From Sulfitobacter sp. (lineage in GTDB: Bacteria > Pseudomonadota > Alphaproteobacteria > Rhodobacterales > Rhodobacteraceae), in the NCBI GenBank assembly GCA_026421135.1, contig JAPKCR010000164.1, positions 1-6,065 of the forward strand: a stretch of 6,065 bases of DNA, written 5' to 3'. Position 1 is the stretch's first letter; each line of letters opens with the position of its first letter. Of this stretch, positions 1-6,065 are shown in pieces. Below the pieces are notes generated by a model. The model had not been told where the DNA came from. It searched no databases and worked only from the letters and a program-made list of their open reading frames with translations. The position numbers were made by a program, and so were the translations under genes.

Positions 1-27
1 CGAGGTTTGAGTGCATCCGTTGGCTCT

Positions 28-60
28 TAAAAATGTAATGCCGCCGCAAGACGGCACCTT
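28..60 (-). terminator. Probable Rho-independent terminator of the five-gene operon
   Basis: On the minus strand, about 18 nt past the TAA stop of the SDR gene, there is a hairpin with arms TGCCG (56-52) and CGGCA (43-39) around an 8-nt loop. An alternative 4-bp pairing GCCG/CGGC with a 5-nt loop is also possible. It is followed by TTACATTTTTAA (38-27), which holds a run of five T after a short interruption. The stem is short but GC-rich, and its position directly after the last gene fits transcription termination. The interrupted T tract makes it weaker than a textbook terminator. Confidence 0.6.
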
Positions 61-74
61 TGGATCCGGTCGAT

Positions 75-806
75 TTAGCCGAATAGGCGGTAATATAGCC
101 CATCAGGCAGAAATTGGGCGATCCTGAAAAGTAACGAGAACCCAAAGGGAAAGCTCTTTTTAAAGCTGTCGCCGCTCATGTGATCAAAAACCTCTTGTGC
201 TGCTTCCTCAGGCTCCATCAGGAACGGCATCTTGAAATCGTTTTTGTCTGTAAGTTGCGTTTTGATAAAACCGGGATTGATTACCTGAACCTGTACACCG
301 GTTTTCCGCAGATCGGCGTACATGCATTCTGCCAAAGACATCGTGCCCGCCTTGGACGCCGTATACCCGATGGAATTTGGCAACCCGCGAAAGGCCGTTA
401 GGCTTGACGTGATAACAATGTGCCCAGCGTCCTTTTCGACCATGTCTGGTACAATTTCGCCTAAAACACGCACGAGGCCGGTCAAATTCACGTCGATCAT
501 AGCTGTCGCGTGATCGGCCTCCCATTTCTTTGCTCCGAATGGCCAGTAAGCACCCGCCAGATAAACAATTCCGTCGACATCGCCTACCTTTTCGACCGCA
601 GACCGGACACTGTCGATATCTTGCACATCTATGGTTTGATAGCTTGCTTTGCCCGGCAGTGCCGCGACCAAATCTGCAAGTTTGTCTTTCGATCTGGCAG
701 ACACAACAACCTCGACGCCGGCTCGGCTTAACTTATGCGCCAGAGCTTCGCCCAGACCTGCACTTGCACCAACCAACCAGTACCTTTTCCCCTGCCAAGA
801 TTTCAT
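75..806 (-). CDS. Short-chain dehydrogenase/reductase (SDR), last gene of the operon
   Basis: A 243-aa classical SDR, the usual family length. The Rossmann dinucleotide motif GASAGLG is at residues 13-19. Asn107 lies in the DVNLTG stretch, the catalytic serine is in TSS (133-135), and Tyr148 and Lys152 form YxxxK. PGF at 178-180 follows the last core strand. Arg38 after the second strand (SARSKDKL) suggests a preference for NADP(H). The C-terminus (about 216-243) is rich in Phe, Leu and Tyr and ends in LYYRLFG, which could rest on a membrane or bind an acyl chain. The ATG overlaps the upstream DUF3833 stop as ATGA and has a strong Shine-Dalgarno 7 nt away, so the start is secure. The substrate cannot be read from the sequence. 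From the operon context I infer a lipid-derived carbonyl or alcohol. The matching R. sphaeroides gene would be RSP_1087, recalled from memory. The fold is near certain; the specific role is unknown. Confidence 0.93.
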   Translation of the reverse strand: MKSWQGKRYWLVGASAGLGEALAHKLSRAGVEVVVSARSKDKLADLVAALPGKASYQTIDVQDIDSVRSAVEKVGDVDGIVYLAGAYWPFGAKKWEADHATAMIDVNLTGLVRVLGEIVPDMVEKDAGHIVITSSLTAFRGLPNSIGYTASKAGTMSLAECMYADLRKTGVQVQVINPGFIKTQLTDKNDFKMPFLMEPEEAAQEVFDHMSGDSFKKSFPFGFSLLFRIAQFLPDGLYYRLFG

Positions 807-1363
807 CGTTTTTCCCTCTTCCGAATTGTTGCGACCAACTCAGCGACCTTGATGCCAAACTTGCGAAACTGGCTGCGGTTGATCAGCGTTCCTTCTGGCG
901 TCAGATAGATCCAGTCCACTGTCTGCAAAGTGTGGCCGCCCACGTCCGCGGGCAATTTGATAGGGTATCGCATCTGTATCGTTGCGCCCGAATAGCACCC
1001 TTTGCCAACACCGGGGACATCGGGTGCAGTCGCCGTGAAATTGCGGTCCTTGCCGAGTTTTAGTGTCCAAACCCGATCTTGGGTCGATCTATCGTCATAG
1101 ACGAAATGTTCGTTGATCGTCGCTGTGTCACCGTCCCATGATACGTTAAAGTCGGCGACAAATGTACTGGTCACCCGCCCCATGGGCCCAAAGATGACCC
1201 CTTCGCAGACCATCTCGCCGTCCAAATCTTTTTGCATGTCGAGGGCGATAAAGTCTTCGGCGTAATCTTCGGGGCGTTGCGCAGGGAAGTCCGCCACCAA
1301 ATGGCGCACCAACATAACCCCCCCGACCAAACCAGCCCCGAACAAGAAAAACACCAAATCCAC
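803..1363 (-). CDS. DUF3833 family protein, membrane-anchored, function unknown
   Basis: A 186-aa protein that starts with GTG. The start base overlaps the TAG stop of the MFS gene, and AAGGAGA lies 7 nt upstream. Residues 3-22 form one hydrophobic segment (VFFLFGAGLVGGVMLV), probably an uncleaved N-terminal anchor. I see no lipobox cysteine, whereas as I recall many gammaproteobacterial DUF3833 members are annotated as lipoproteins. The remainder matches the family pattern: GEMVCEGVIFGPMGRV at about 49-64, an alternating beta-rich stretch with NEHFVYDD (84-91) and RVWTL (97-101), then DWIYL (150-154), INRSQFRKFG (161-170) and a basic C-terminus. The beta-rich pattern resembles small lipid-binding barrels, but that is inference. 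It sits between the permease and the SDR, as in related clusters (RSP_1088 in R. sphaeroides, from memory). A lipid-handling or chaperone role is plausible and unproven. Confidence 0.88.
   Translation of the reverse strand: MDLVFFLFGAGLVGGVMLVRHLVADFPAQRPEDYAEDFIALDMQKDLDGEMVCEGVIFGPMGRVTSTFVADFNVSWDGDTATINEHFVYDDRSTQDRVWTLKLGKDRNFTATAPDVPGVGKGCYSGATIQMRYPIKLPADVGGHTLQTVDWIYLTPEGTLINRSQFRKFGIKVAELVATIRKREKR
814..822 (-). promoter_or_regulatory. Ribosome binding site of the SDR gene
   Basis: GGAAGAGGG on the minus strand lies 7 nt before the ATG at 806, inside the last codons of the DUF3833 gene. It fixes the SDR start at the ATGA overlap and shows that the gene can re-initiate efficiently despite the overlap. 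Confidence 0.7.
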
Positions 1364-2601
1364 TAAGTCTTCTCCTTTTCAAGTCTGGTTCCCACCAACA
1401 GCGCGATCGCAAGCAGTTTGAGCATGCAAGGAAGCCCCGCATAAAGCCATATCAACATTGTGACCGCCGAGGGAGGGTTGTTTGTTGCGCCGCTTTCAAA
1501 TCCGGACATCTGCAGTGTTGGAAGTAGCGTAACCGCAGCAAAAGCAAGTGTGAACTTTGAGACAAGTGACCAAAGTCCGAACCCTTCGGCGGCAGATGGC
1601 GCAATCACAGCCATGCGTGTGGCGAACATGGCAGGAAGCAAGGTCAAATCGGCCCCCAACGCGGCACCCGACCCGATACACACCAATGCAAATAGCCATG
1701 CATCCCCCGCCCCAAGGAACAGCGCGCCCCCGAGGGACGCAATCGCAAGTACCATCGCGCCAAGCAGAACCGTCTTGGCCCCATGCCGTTCTGCCAGAAC
1801 CCCCCAAAAGGGAGCGGCGGCGGCGGCAGACAGAAAAAAGAGCAGCAGCAGTGGCCCTTCCCATCCAGGTGCCTCAAGCGCGCCTTCGACATAGAACAGG
1901 AACAATGTGGACGACACGGCAACGGGGGCGGCATTCAAGAGCGCGATCAGCAAAAGCCTGCGCGCAATCGGATCCCTTAAGACGGTCCCAAACCCCGTCG
2001 CAGCAGGCAGGCCGACGCTGCGCCACTCTGCGCGCATAGCCACAACCGAAGCTAGGGCAAGAACGCCAAATCCGACCGCAAACCCTGAAAAGGGGGCCCC
2101 AATGAACAATCCAAAACCCACTGGCGCAACAGAGGCTGCGCACACCCCTAGCAACGCGCCGGTTTCGCGCCAGCGGGCCAATGAAAGATGACCCGATCCC
2201 GGCAACGTTCCAGCCTTGGCAACGCCTTGGGCATAAAAACATATCGTCAGAAAGCTGAACGCTGAAAAAACACCAGTCAGGGTCAGGCCAAACCACACAA
2301 GCGGAGGCAATAAAGGGGGAATTGCAAACAGCGCGAACATCGACAGCGCCATAAGGCCGCTTGCAATGCCCACGGCTAAACCGCGCTGGTCGCGCAACTT
2401 TTCGGACAAACGCCCCAACAGCGGGTCCTGAACCACATCCAATAGACGCAAGCCAAACAGGACGGAGCCTAGCGCAGCCAAAGAAACACCGTATTCATCG
2501 ACAAAGAACTTAGGTGCATGAATGTAGATCGGAAGCCCGGCTGACGCCAAAAGTGCAGCAAACAATGCGTAGGCTGGCAAACTTTGCGATGCGGATGTCA
2601 T
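1363..2601 (-). CDS. MFS permease of the GPH (MFS_2)-like type
   Basis: A 412-aa, very hydrophobic protein with roughly 12 predicted membrane segments, the usual MFS size. The cytoplasmic loop after the second segment reads RLLDVVQDPLLGRLSEK (52-68), which is the sodium/sugar symporter-like (GPH/MFS_2) version of motif A, with Arg52, Asp55 and Asp59 as the usual charged positions. A second copy-like loop, FWGVLAERHGAK (265-276), opens the C-terminal half. The substrate cannot be deduced. Homologues in such clusters are often labelled sugar/cation symporters by similarity only. The context, between a lipid-oxidising flavoprotein pair and a DUF3833 protein, makes a lipid or lipid-derived substrate at least as likely as a sugar. 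The ATG shares one base with the stop of the DUF1365 gene (TGATG). I see no good Shine-Dalgarno, so translation probably depends on coupling. The R. sphaeroides counterpart would be RSP_1089, from memory. Confidence 0.92.
   Translation of the reverse strand: MTSASQSLPAYALFAALLASAGLPIYIHAPKFFVDEYGVSLAALGSVLFGLRLLDVVQDPLLGRLSEKLRDQRGLAVGIASGLMALSMFALFAIPPLLPPLVWFGLTLTGVFSAFSFLTICFYAQGVAKAGTLPGSGHLSLARWRETGALLGVCAASVAPVGFGLFIGAPFSGFAVGFGVLALASVVAMRAEWRSVGLPAATGFGTVLRDPIARRLLLIALLNAAPVAVSSTLFLFYVEGALEAPGWEGPLLLLFFLSAAAAAPFWGVLAERHGAKTVLLGAMVLAIASLGGALFLGAGDAWLFALVCIGSGAALGADLTLLPAMFATRMAVIAPSAAEGFGLWSLVSKFTLAFAAVTLLPTLQMSGFESGATNNPPSAVTMLIWLYAGLPCMLKLLAIALLVGTRLEKEKT
1371..1377 (-). promoter_or_regulatory. 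Ribosome binding site selecting a GTG start for the DUF3833 gene
   Basis: AAGGAGA on the minus strand lies 7 nt upstream of the GTG at 1363, within the final codons of the MFS gene. It is among the strongest Shine-Dalgarno sequences in the window and supports the non-ATG start that overlaps the upstream stop as TAGTG. Confidence 0.75.
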
Positions 2602-3359
2602 CAGCGCGATACGTCTTGCTTGGGTGGTTCCGGTCTGGATTTATAGCCACCACCTTTCCACCACAGCTTGAAGGCTTGCCAGTGGATCAACGCAAGAACG
2701 CGCCGCGCGCCAAAGGGCCGGCGCAATAGGAACCACGCGATGCTCATGTTGGTCAGCGGCTTGCGTTTGCCTGTAAGGGTCGCGATCAGGCCGCCCTCTG
2801 ACTGCGTGTAGTCAATCCAGATGCCGACGCGATCATCTCGGATATCAAACCGAAAGTCGTAGGTCCCCTCGACCGGCTGAAACGGAGAGACGTGAAAGAT
2901 CTTGGTAGCGTGCAAATGGTCTTGGGGTTTGATTTCTGAAAGATCGGTATGGTGGCACAGATAACTGTGCCGGTCGCCAAATGTGTTCGACACCTCGGCA
3001 ATGATGGTAATCAGCGCGCCATCTGTCCTGCGGCACAACCAAAAGGCGACGGGATTAAACACATGCCCCAGAACACGCGGCTGCGCCATCAATTCGATCT
3101 TGGCGACATTTGTGATCTGATGTTGCGCCAACACATCGCGCACCCACGCCGCGCCGCGCCCTGCCCCCTTGTCGCCGCCGTGATCAATGTCCTGCAACGA
3201 GGTCACCCCGCCGCCGTTGCGCGCAAAGAGGAATGGCGTGTTCAGCTCCGCTTCGGCATCGACCAACACATAGTCCACCGAATAGCGGAACGCGTTTTCA
3301 ACACTGCCCTTGCGCCCGTGATAGGTGACGCCGGCAATATGGTCGATGCCAGTGGTCAC
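2601..3359 (-). CDS. DUF1365 family protein, candidate UfaO-like component of furan fatty acid synthesis
   Basis: A 252-aa DUF1365 (COG3496) protein. I place the start at the GTG at 3359, which overlaps the oxidoreductase stop as GTGA. The frame is open to an ATG at 3470, but those 37 extra residues are Arg/Cys-rich shadow sequence inside the upstream gene. From the GTG the protein begins VTTGIDHIAGVTYHGRKG, the usual family beginning. Conserved blocks are GHVFNPVAFWLC (98-109), AEVSNTFGDRHSY (121-133) and KIFHVSPF (153-160). The end is basic and Trp-rich (FKLWWKGGGYK, 230-240), typical of the family and suited to a membrane surface. His14, His99, His131 and His156 are candidates for a metal or catalytic role, which is inference. 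In R. sphaeroides the equivalent gene (RSP_1090, as I recall) is needed for furan fatty acid formation and may be UfaO, the O2-dependent step. The family call is strong; the biochemical role is inferred from synteny. Confidence 0.9.
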   Translation of the reverse strand: MTTGIDHIAGVTYHGRKGSVENAFRYSVDYVLVDAEAELNTPFLFARNGGGVTSLQDIDHGGDKGAGRGAAWVRDVLAQHQITNVAKIELMAQPRVLGHVFNPVAFWLCRRTDGALITIIAEVSNTFGDRHSYLCHHTDLSEIKPQDHLHATKIFHVSPFQPVEGTYDFRFDIRDDRVGIWIDYTQSEGGLIATLTGKRKPLTNMSIAWFLLRRPFGARRVLALIHWQAFKLWWKGGGYKSRPEPPKQDVSR

Positions 3360-4675
3360 TCTGCCGCCAAGGACACCTTGGCCTCGCCTCTGATCGCACG
3401 CACGACATCCACAGCACTGGAAAGCCCGTCTTCGTGGAAACCGTTTTTCATCCATGCTCCACAGAACCATGTGTTGTTAGTCCCGTTAAACCTGCGCACC
3501 TGATCTTGGGCGTCTAGGGCTGCCATATCATAAACCGGATGGCGCAGGGTGACCTGATCATAAATCAGTTCCTCGCGGATTGGGCGCTTGGTGTTCAAAG
3601 TCACGAAATGCAGATCATCCATAGGGATGGGTTGCAGCGAATTCATCCAATAGGTCAGGTCAATCCGATCGGATTGGTGGCCCTTGTCCTCGCAATAAAC
3701 CCAAGACGCCCATGTTTTTCGGCGTTTTGGCATGATGCTGGTGTCTGCATGCAGCACGATATCATTGGGCTGGTATTTGACCGCACCCAAGGCGGCGCTT
3801 TCTTGTGCGCTAGGATCGGACAACATCGCCAGCGTGTCGTCGGAGTGGCTGGCAAACACCACCTCGTCAAAGTGTTCCCAATCGGCCCCGTGCGACTTCA
3901 CTTCGACACCAAGGGGCGTGCGCCGCACTGACTGCACGGCCGCGCCTAGCCGAATATCGACACCTTTAGCAGACAATGACGCACCCAAACGATTGACATA
4001 CTCCTGCGACCCGCCATCGACCGTGTACCATTGATGCTGACCCGTATGGCTAAGCAATGCATGGTTCTCAAAGAAATCGATCATCGAATAGGCCGGGAAA
4101 TCCATAATCTTCTCCACCGGCGTGGACCAGATCGCGCCCGACAACGGCGCAAGATAGTATTTGCGGAAATAGTCGCCTGCGCCCAACTTTATCAGAAACC
4201 CTCCGATGGTCAGCGACCGGTCTTCGGAAATCTTGATAGCGTTATTGTTGAACCGCAAAATGTCGCTCAGCATTCGTAAGAACTTTGGGTTGGCCATATT
4301 GCGCCGCTGCGCAAAAATGGAATCCATTGTCATCAACGCATATTCCAACCGCCCACCGTCAATAGACGCGCCAAAGCTCATGTTGGATTTGACCACCGGC
4401 ACATCAAGCTCTTTGAACAAGGCGGCGAGATGCGGATAATTGGCATAGTTGAACACGATAAAACCCGTATCGACCGGTTGATCGCCATTCTTGCCCGCCA
4501 TCTTGGTGCGTGCATGACCGCCCAGCCGTGCCTCGGACTCGAAAATCGTTATGTGGTGGTCGTCGGCCAGCATATGCGCGGCCCCCATCCCTGAAATTCC
4601 TGCACCGATAACGGCTATATTGCGTCGTCCTGTCATGAGGTCGGGCTGTGGCGGGTCAATGGCTTCAAACGGCAT
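3356..4675 (-). CDS. COG2907-type FAD-dependent oxidoreductase, candidate UfaD-like fatty acyl desaturase
   Basis: A 439-aa flavoprotein of the amine oxidase/phytoene desaturase superfamily, normal in length. The N-terminal FAD Rossmann motif is VIGAGISGMGAA (22-33), followed by the acidic strand end IFESEARLGGHA (44-55), in which Glu46 should bind the ribose. VDTGFIVFNYANYPHL (68-83) and YTVDGGSQEYV (217-227) are typical of COG2907 proteins. The C-terminal FAD-contact motif is WFCGAWMKNGFHEDGLSSA (403-421). I see no transmembrane segment, so it is probably cytoplasmic or peripheral. Its stop overlaps the GTG of the DUF1365 gene by four bases. In R. sphaeroides the matching gene (RSP_1091, from memory) is required for furan fatty acids, and a desaturase UfaD acts on methylated phospholipid acyl chains. 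A desaturase role suits this fold, but the equivalence is inferred. The start is uncertain: neither ATG 4675 nor ATG 4636 (residue 14) has a clear Shine-Dalgarno. I keep the longer form. Confidence 0.93.
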   Translation of the reverse strand: MPFEAIDPPQPDLMTGRRNIAVIGAGISGMGAAHMLADDHHITIFESEARLGGHARTKMAGKNGDQPVDTGFIVFNYANYPHLAALFKELDVPVVKSNMSFGASIDGGRLEYALMTMDSIFAQRRNMANPKFLRMLSDILRFNNNAIKISEDRSLTIGGFLIKLGAGDYFRKYYLAPLSGAIWSTPVEKIMDFPAYSMIDFFENHALLSHTGQHQWYTVDGGSQEYVNRLGASLSAKGVDIRLGAAVQSVRRTPLGVEVKSHGADWEHFDEVVFASHSDDTLAMLSDPSAQESAALGAVKYQPNDIVLHADTSIMPKRRKTWASWVYCEDKGHQSDRIDLTYWMNSLQPIPMDDLHFVTLNTKRPIREELIYDQVTLRHPVYDMAALDAQDQVRRFNGTNNTWFCGAWMKNGFHEDGLSSAVDVVRAIRGEAKVSLAAE

Positions 4676-4693
4676 GAGGGGGCGAGTTCCAAT

Positions 4694-4725
4694 ATGTTAG
4701 ATAATCGTGGATATAATACGGATGA
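4694..4725 (-). promoter_or_regulatory. Possible promoter of the operon (weak ECF sigma-E-like match)
   Basis: On the minus strand, TCATCC (4725-4720) is followed after 20 nt by TAACAT (4699-4694). As I recall it, the R. sphaeroides sigma-E consensus is TGATCC, about 18-19 nt, then a TAAG-like element, so this is a one-mismatch -35 with a loose -10 and slightly long spacing. The same stretch also offers TATTAT (4718-4713) as a sigma-70-type -10, without a good -35 at 17 nt. If the ECF reading is right, the leader before ATG 4675 would be only about a dozen bases. Position and base composition favour a promoter here; the sigma assignment is tentative. Confidence 0.3.
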
Positions 4726-4744
4726 TGCACGAGCCAAGAAGTAA

Positions 4745-4763
4745 TTAAGTTGCACAACATTAA
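4745..4763. promoter_or_regulatory. Small imperfect inverted repeat between rmuC and the operon
   Basis: The + strand reads TTAAGTTG, CA, CAACATTAA: the half-sites match except for one extra A in the right arm. The outer TTAA and inner GTTG/CAAC boxes make it look like a dimeric regulator site rather than a terminator, because the loop is only 2 nt and no T tract follows. It lies 20 bp upstream of the possible -35. I know no regulator with this exact site. A chance AT-rich palindrome is possible. Confidence 0.3.
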
Positions 4764-4798
4764 ACAATATCTTGCTTGATGCGTCACTTTGGCCAAGG

Positions 4799-6046
4799 TC
4801 AGCGCGAACTGTCCGGGGTTGGCTTGGTCAGTGGCACGACTGTGCTGTCTTGCTCGGAGATCTCTTCAAAGTCGAAATTGTCCAACCGTGCCGCGCGCTT
4901 GCCTGCGCGTTCTGCTGCTGTTCCCAGCCCTTCCAGGTCGGCACGCGCCTGCCCGAAATGGGTGTTCAGCTTTCCCACCCGCTCCACGACGATCTCGACA
5001 TCGCGGTGCAGCATCTTCAACGTCTTGCGGATGGCCCCCGCCTGTTCGCGCATCCGCGCGTCCTTTAAAATGGCCCGCATGGTGTTCAGCGTCGCCATGC
5101 AGGTGGTGGGCGATACGATCCACACCCGTGCAGCAAACCCTTCGCGCACCAGCTCAGGGAAATTAGCGTGCAGTTCGGCATAGACAGCCTCGGATGGCAG
5201 AAACATCAAAGCGCCATCTGCCGTTTCACCTTCGATGATGTACTTGCTGCTGATCGCATTGATATGGGCCTTTACGGCGACACGCATGGCACGGGCGGCG
5301 TCTTTGACCTCATAGTCAGACTTGGCTTTGCGCAGGGCTTCGTACGCTTCCAAAGGGAACTTGCTGTCGATCACGATAGGGCCTGGAGGGTTCGGAAGGT
5401 GGATCAGGCAATCGGCCCGTTTGCCAGACGACAGGGTCGCCTGCATCGTATAACTGTCGCTCGGCAAGGCCTTTGAGACAATATCATTCAGTTGAATCTC
5501 TCCGAACGCGCCGCGCGTCTGCTTGTTGCTCAGGATATCCTGCAGGGAAAGCACGTCGCCGGACAGCTTGGTGATATTATCCTGCGCTCGGTCAATCACC
5601 GCGAGCCTTTCCTGAAGCTGCGTCAAGCTGGTCGTGGTTTGCTTGGAGGACCCGTGCAAGGTCGTCGTCATCCTTTCCTGCATCTCGGCCAGATTGCGCG
5701 TGGTACGCGCGGCGTTTTCGGCCAGACGGTCCTGCATCTGCTGCTGCACATGGGCCATGCGTGCCTCAATGCTTTGAATCATCTGCGCTTGTGCATTCGC
5801 TTGGGTATCTGACACCGTCTGCAGGCCACCACGCAGCTGTTCCTGCCCCATACCAAGTTGCTGCACATGTCCGCCCATGACCTGCATTTGCCGCGCCAAG
5901 GGCTCGGTCATCCGTGCCGATCTGCCCGCAGCACGCACCGCCATCACGAGCAAGATCAGGACCAACAGCACCAGTGCAGCCGCGCCAAGTACGATCAGAA
6001 CACGCGGATTATCCAACGCATAGCTTTGCCCGCCGATCTGGATCAT
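4799..6046 (-). CDS. rmuC: DNA recombination protein RmuC
   Basis: A 415-aa RmuC (PF02646) protein. A single membrane segment at about 15-37 (RVLIVLGAAALVLLVLILLV) anchors the N-terminus. A long Gln/Met/Arg-rich coiled coil covers roughly 45-170. The nuclease-like RmuC domain follows: KQTRGAFGEIQLNDIV (175-190), VIDSKFPLEAY (225-235), MFLPSEAVYAEL (281-292) and VWIVSPTTCMATL (308-320). The acidic-plus-lysine pattern DSK matches the restriction-endonuclease-like core suggested for the family. A second helical region (about 335-385) and an acidic, Ser/Thr/Pro-rich tail end the protein. In E. coli rmuC limits inversion at short inverted repeats, and the family is viewed as a putative nuclease. 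The ATG at 6046 keeps the anchor; its Shine-Dalgarno is weak. Only 19 bp lie upstream in the window, so its promoter or operon partner is not visible. It probably has no functional tie to the lipid operon. Confidence 0.95.
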   Translation of the reverse strand: MIQIGGQSYALDNPRVLIVLGAAALVLLVLILLVMAVRAAGRSARMTEPLARQMQVMGGHVQQLGMGQEQLRGGLQTVSDTQANAQAQMIQSIEARMAHVQQQMQDRLAENAARTTRNLAEMQERMTTTLHGSSKQTTTSLTQLQERLAVIDRAQDNITKLSGDVLSLQDILSNKQTRGAFGEIQLNDIVSKALPSDSYTMQATLSSGKRADCLIHLPNPPGPIVIDSKFPLEAYEALRKAKSDYEVKDAARAMRVAVKAHINAISSKYIIEGETADGALMFLPSEAVYAELHANFPELVREGFAARVWIVSPTTCMATLNTMRAILKDARMREQAGAIRKTLKMLHRDVEIVVERVGKLNTHFGQARADLEGLGTAAERAGKRAARLDNFDFEEISEQDSTVVPLTKPTPDSSR

Positions 6047-6065
6047 GTGCGCCCGAACAGCCGTT

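Larger units (their letters stand above)
4676..4798. other. Intergenic region between rmuC and the lipid operon
   Basis: This 123-bp stretch is the only sizeable non-coding gap in the window and is AT-richer than the genes around it. It should hold the operon promoter. Nothing in it looks like a small ORF with a ribosome binding site, a tRNA or a riboswitch, and no convincing terminator follows rmuC. Some read-through from rmuC into the operon is therefore possible. Confidence 0.6.

Noticed and set aside
530..1063. A 177-aa + strand open frame across the SDR/DUF3833 junction
   Set aside because: Both genes beneath it are well supported on the minus strand, and the translation has no recognisable domain.
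1799..1860. GGCGGC-rich and AGCAGC-rich run, considered as a microsatellite repeat
   Set aside because: It encodes the Ala- and Leu-rich membrane segment of the MFS permease (about residues 248-268); the repetition is explained by codon use.
1460..2191. Several long open frames opposite the MFS gene (for example 1460-1894 and 1557-2039 on the + strand)
   Set aside because: They are antisense shadows of a GC-rich gene. Their translations are low-complexity Ala/Ser/Pro/Arg sequence without family motifs, and they have no ribosome binding sites.
2949..3503. A 184-aa + strand open frame opposite DUF1365 and the end of the flavoprotein gene
   Set aside because: It is antisense to two conserved genes and shows no motif, so it is a shadow frame.
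4787..4798. Near-palindrome CTTTGGCCAAGG immediately after the rmuC stop, considered as a terminator
   Set aside because: There is no loop between the arms, so it cannot form a stable hairpin, and no T tract follows on the minus strand.

Overview
The window looks like a chromosomal segment of an alphaproteobacterium, most likely a Rhodobacterales/Roseobacter-type organism. This rests on moderately GC-rich coding sequence, on protein sequences that read like Rhodobacteraceae homologues, and on a gene order that matches, as I recall it, the RSP_1091-RSP_1087 cluster of Rhodobacter (Cereibacter) sphaeroides. All six genes are on the minus strand, so transcription runs from high to low coordinates. 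I see no mobile element, CRISPR array, tRNA or rRNA.

Layout, in transcription order. rmuC (6046-4799) encodes a membrane-anchored coiled-coil DNA-recombination protein. A 123-bp gap (4798-4676) follows; it is AT-richer than the genes and holds a possible promoter and a small dyad. Then comes a tightly packed five-gene operon: a COG2907-type FAD-dependent oxidoreductase (4675-3356), a DUF1365 protein (3359-2601), a GPH-like MFS permease (2601-1363), a DUF3833 protein (1363-803) and a short-chain dehydrogenase/reductase (806-75). Every junction overlaps by 1 or 4 bases, which implies one transcript and translational coupling. A hairpin followed by a T-rich run (60-28) closes the operon.

How the genes may work together. 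In R. sphaeroides the equivalent cluster belongs to the sigma-E/ChrR singlet-oxygen regulon. Its first two genes are needed to make methylated furan fatty acids from phospholipid acyl chains: a methyltransferase (UfaM) first methylates the unsaturated chain, a desaturase (UfaD) adds a second double bond, and an O2-dependent step (UfaO) closes the furan ring. I infer that the flavoprotein is the UfaD-like desaturase and the DUF1365 protein the UfaO-like component. The permease, DUF3833 protein and SDR would then be accessory functions whose roles are not established. No UfaM/Cfa-like methyltransferase and no rpoE-chrR pair lie in the window, so both would have to be encoded elsewhere if the pathway operates.

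The most interesting content is therefore a lipid-modification operon with three functionally unassigned members. It is a known kind of cluster, not an entirely new system.
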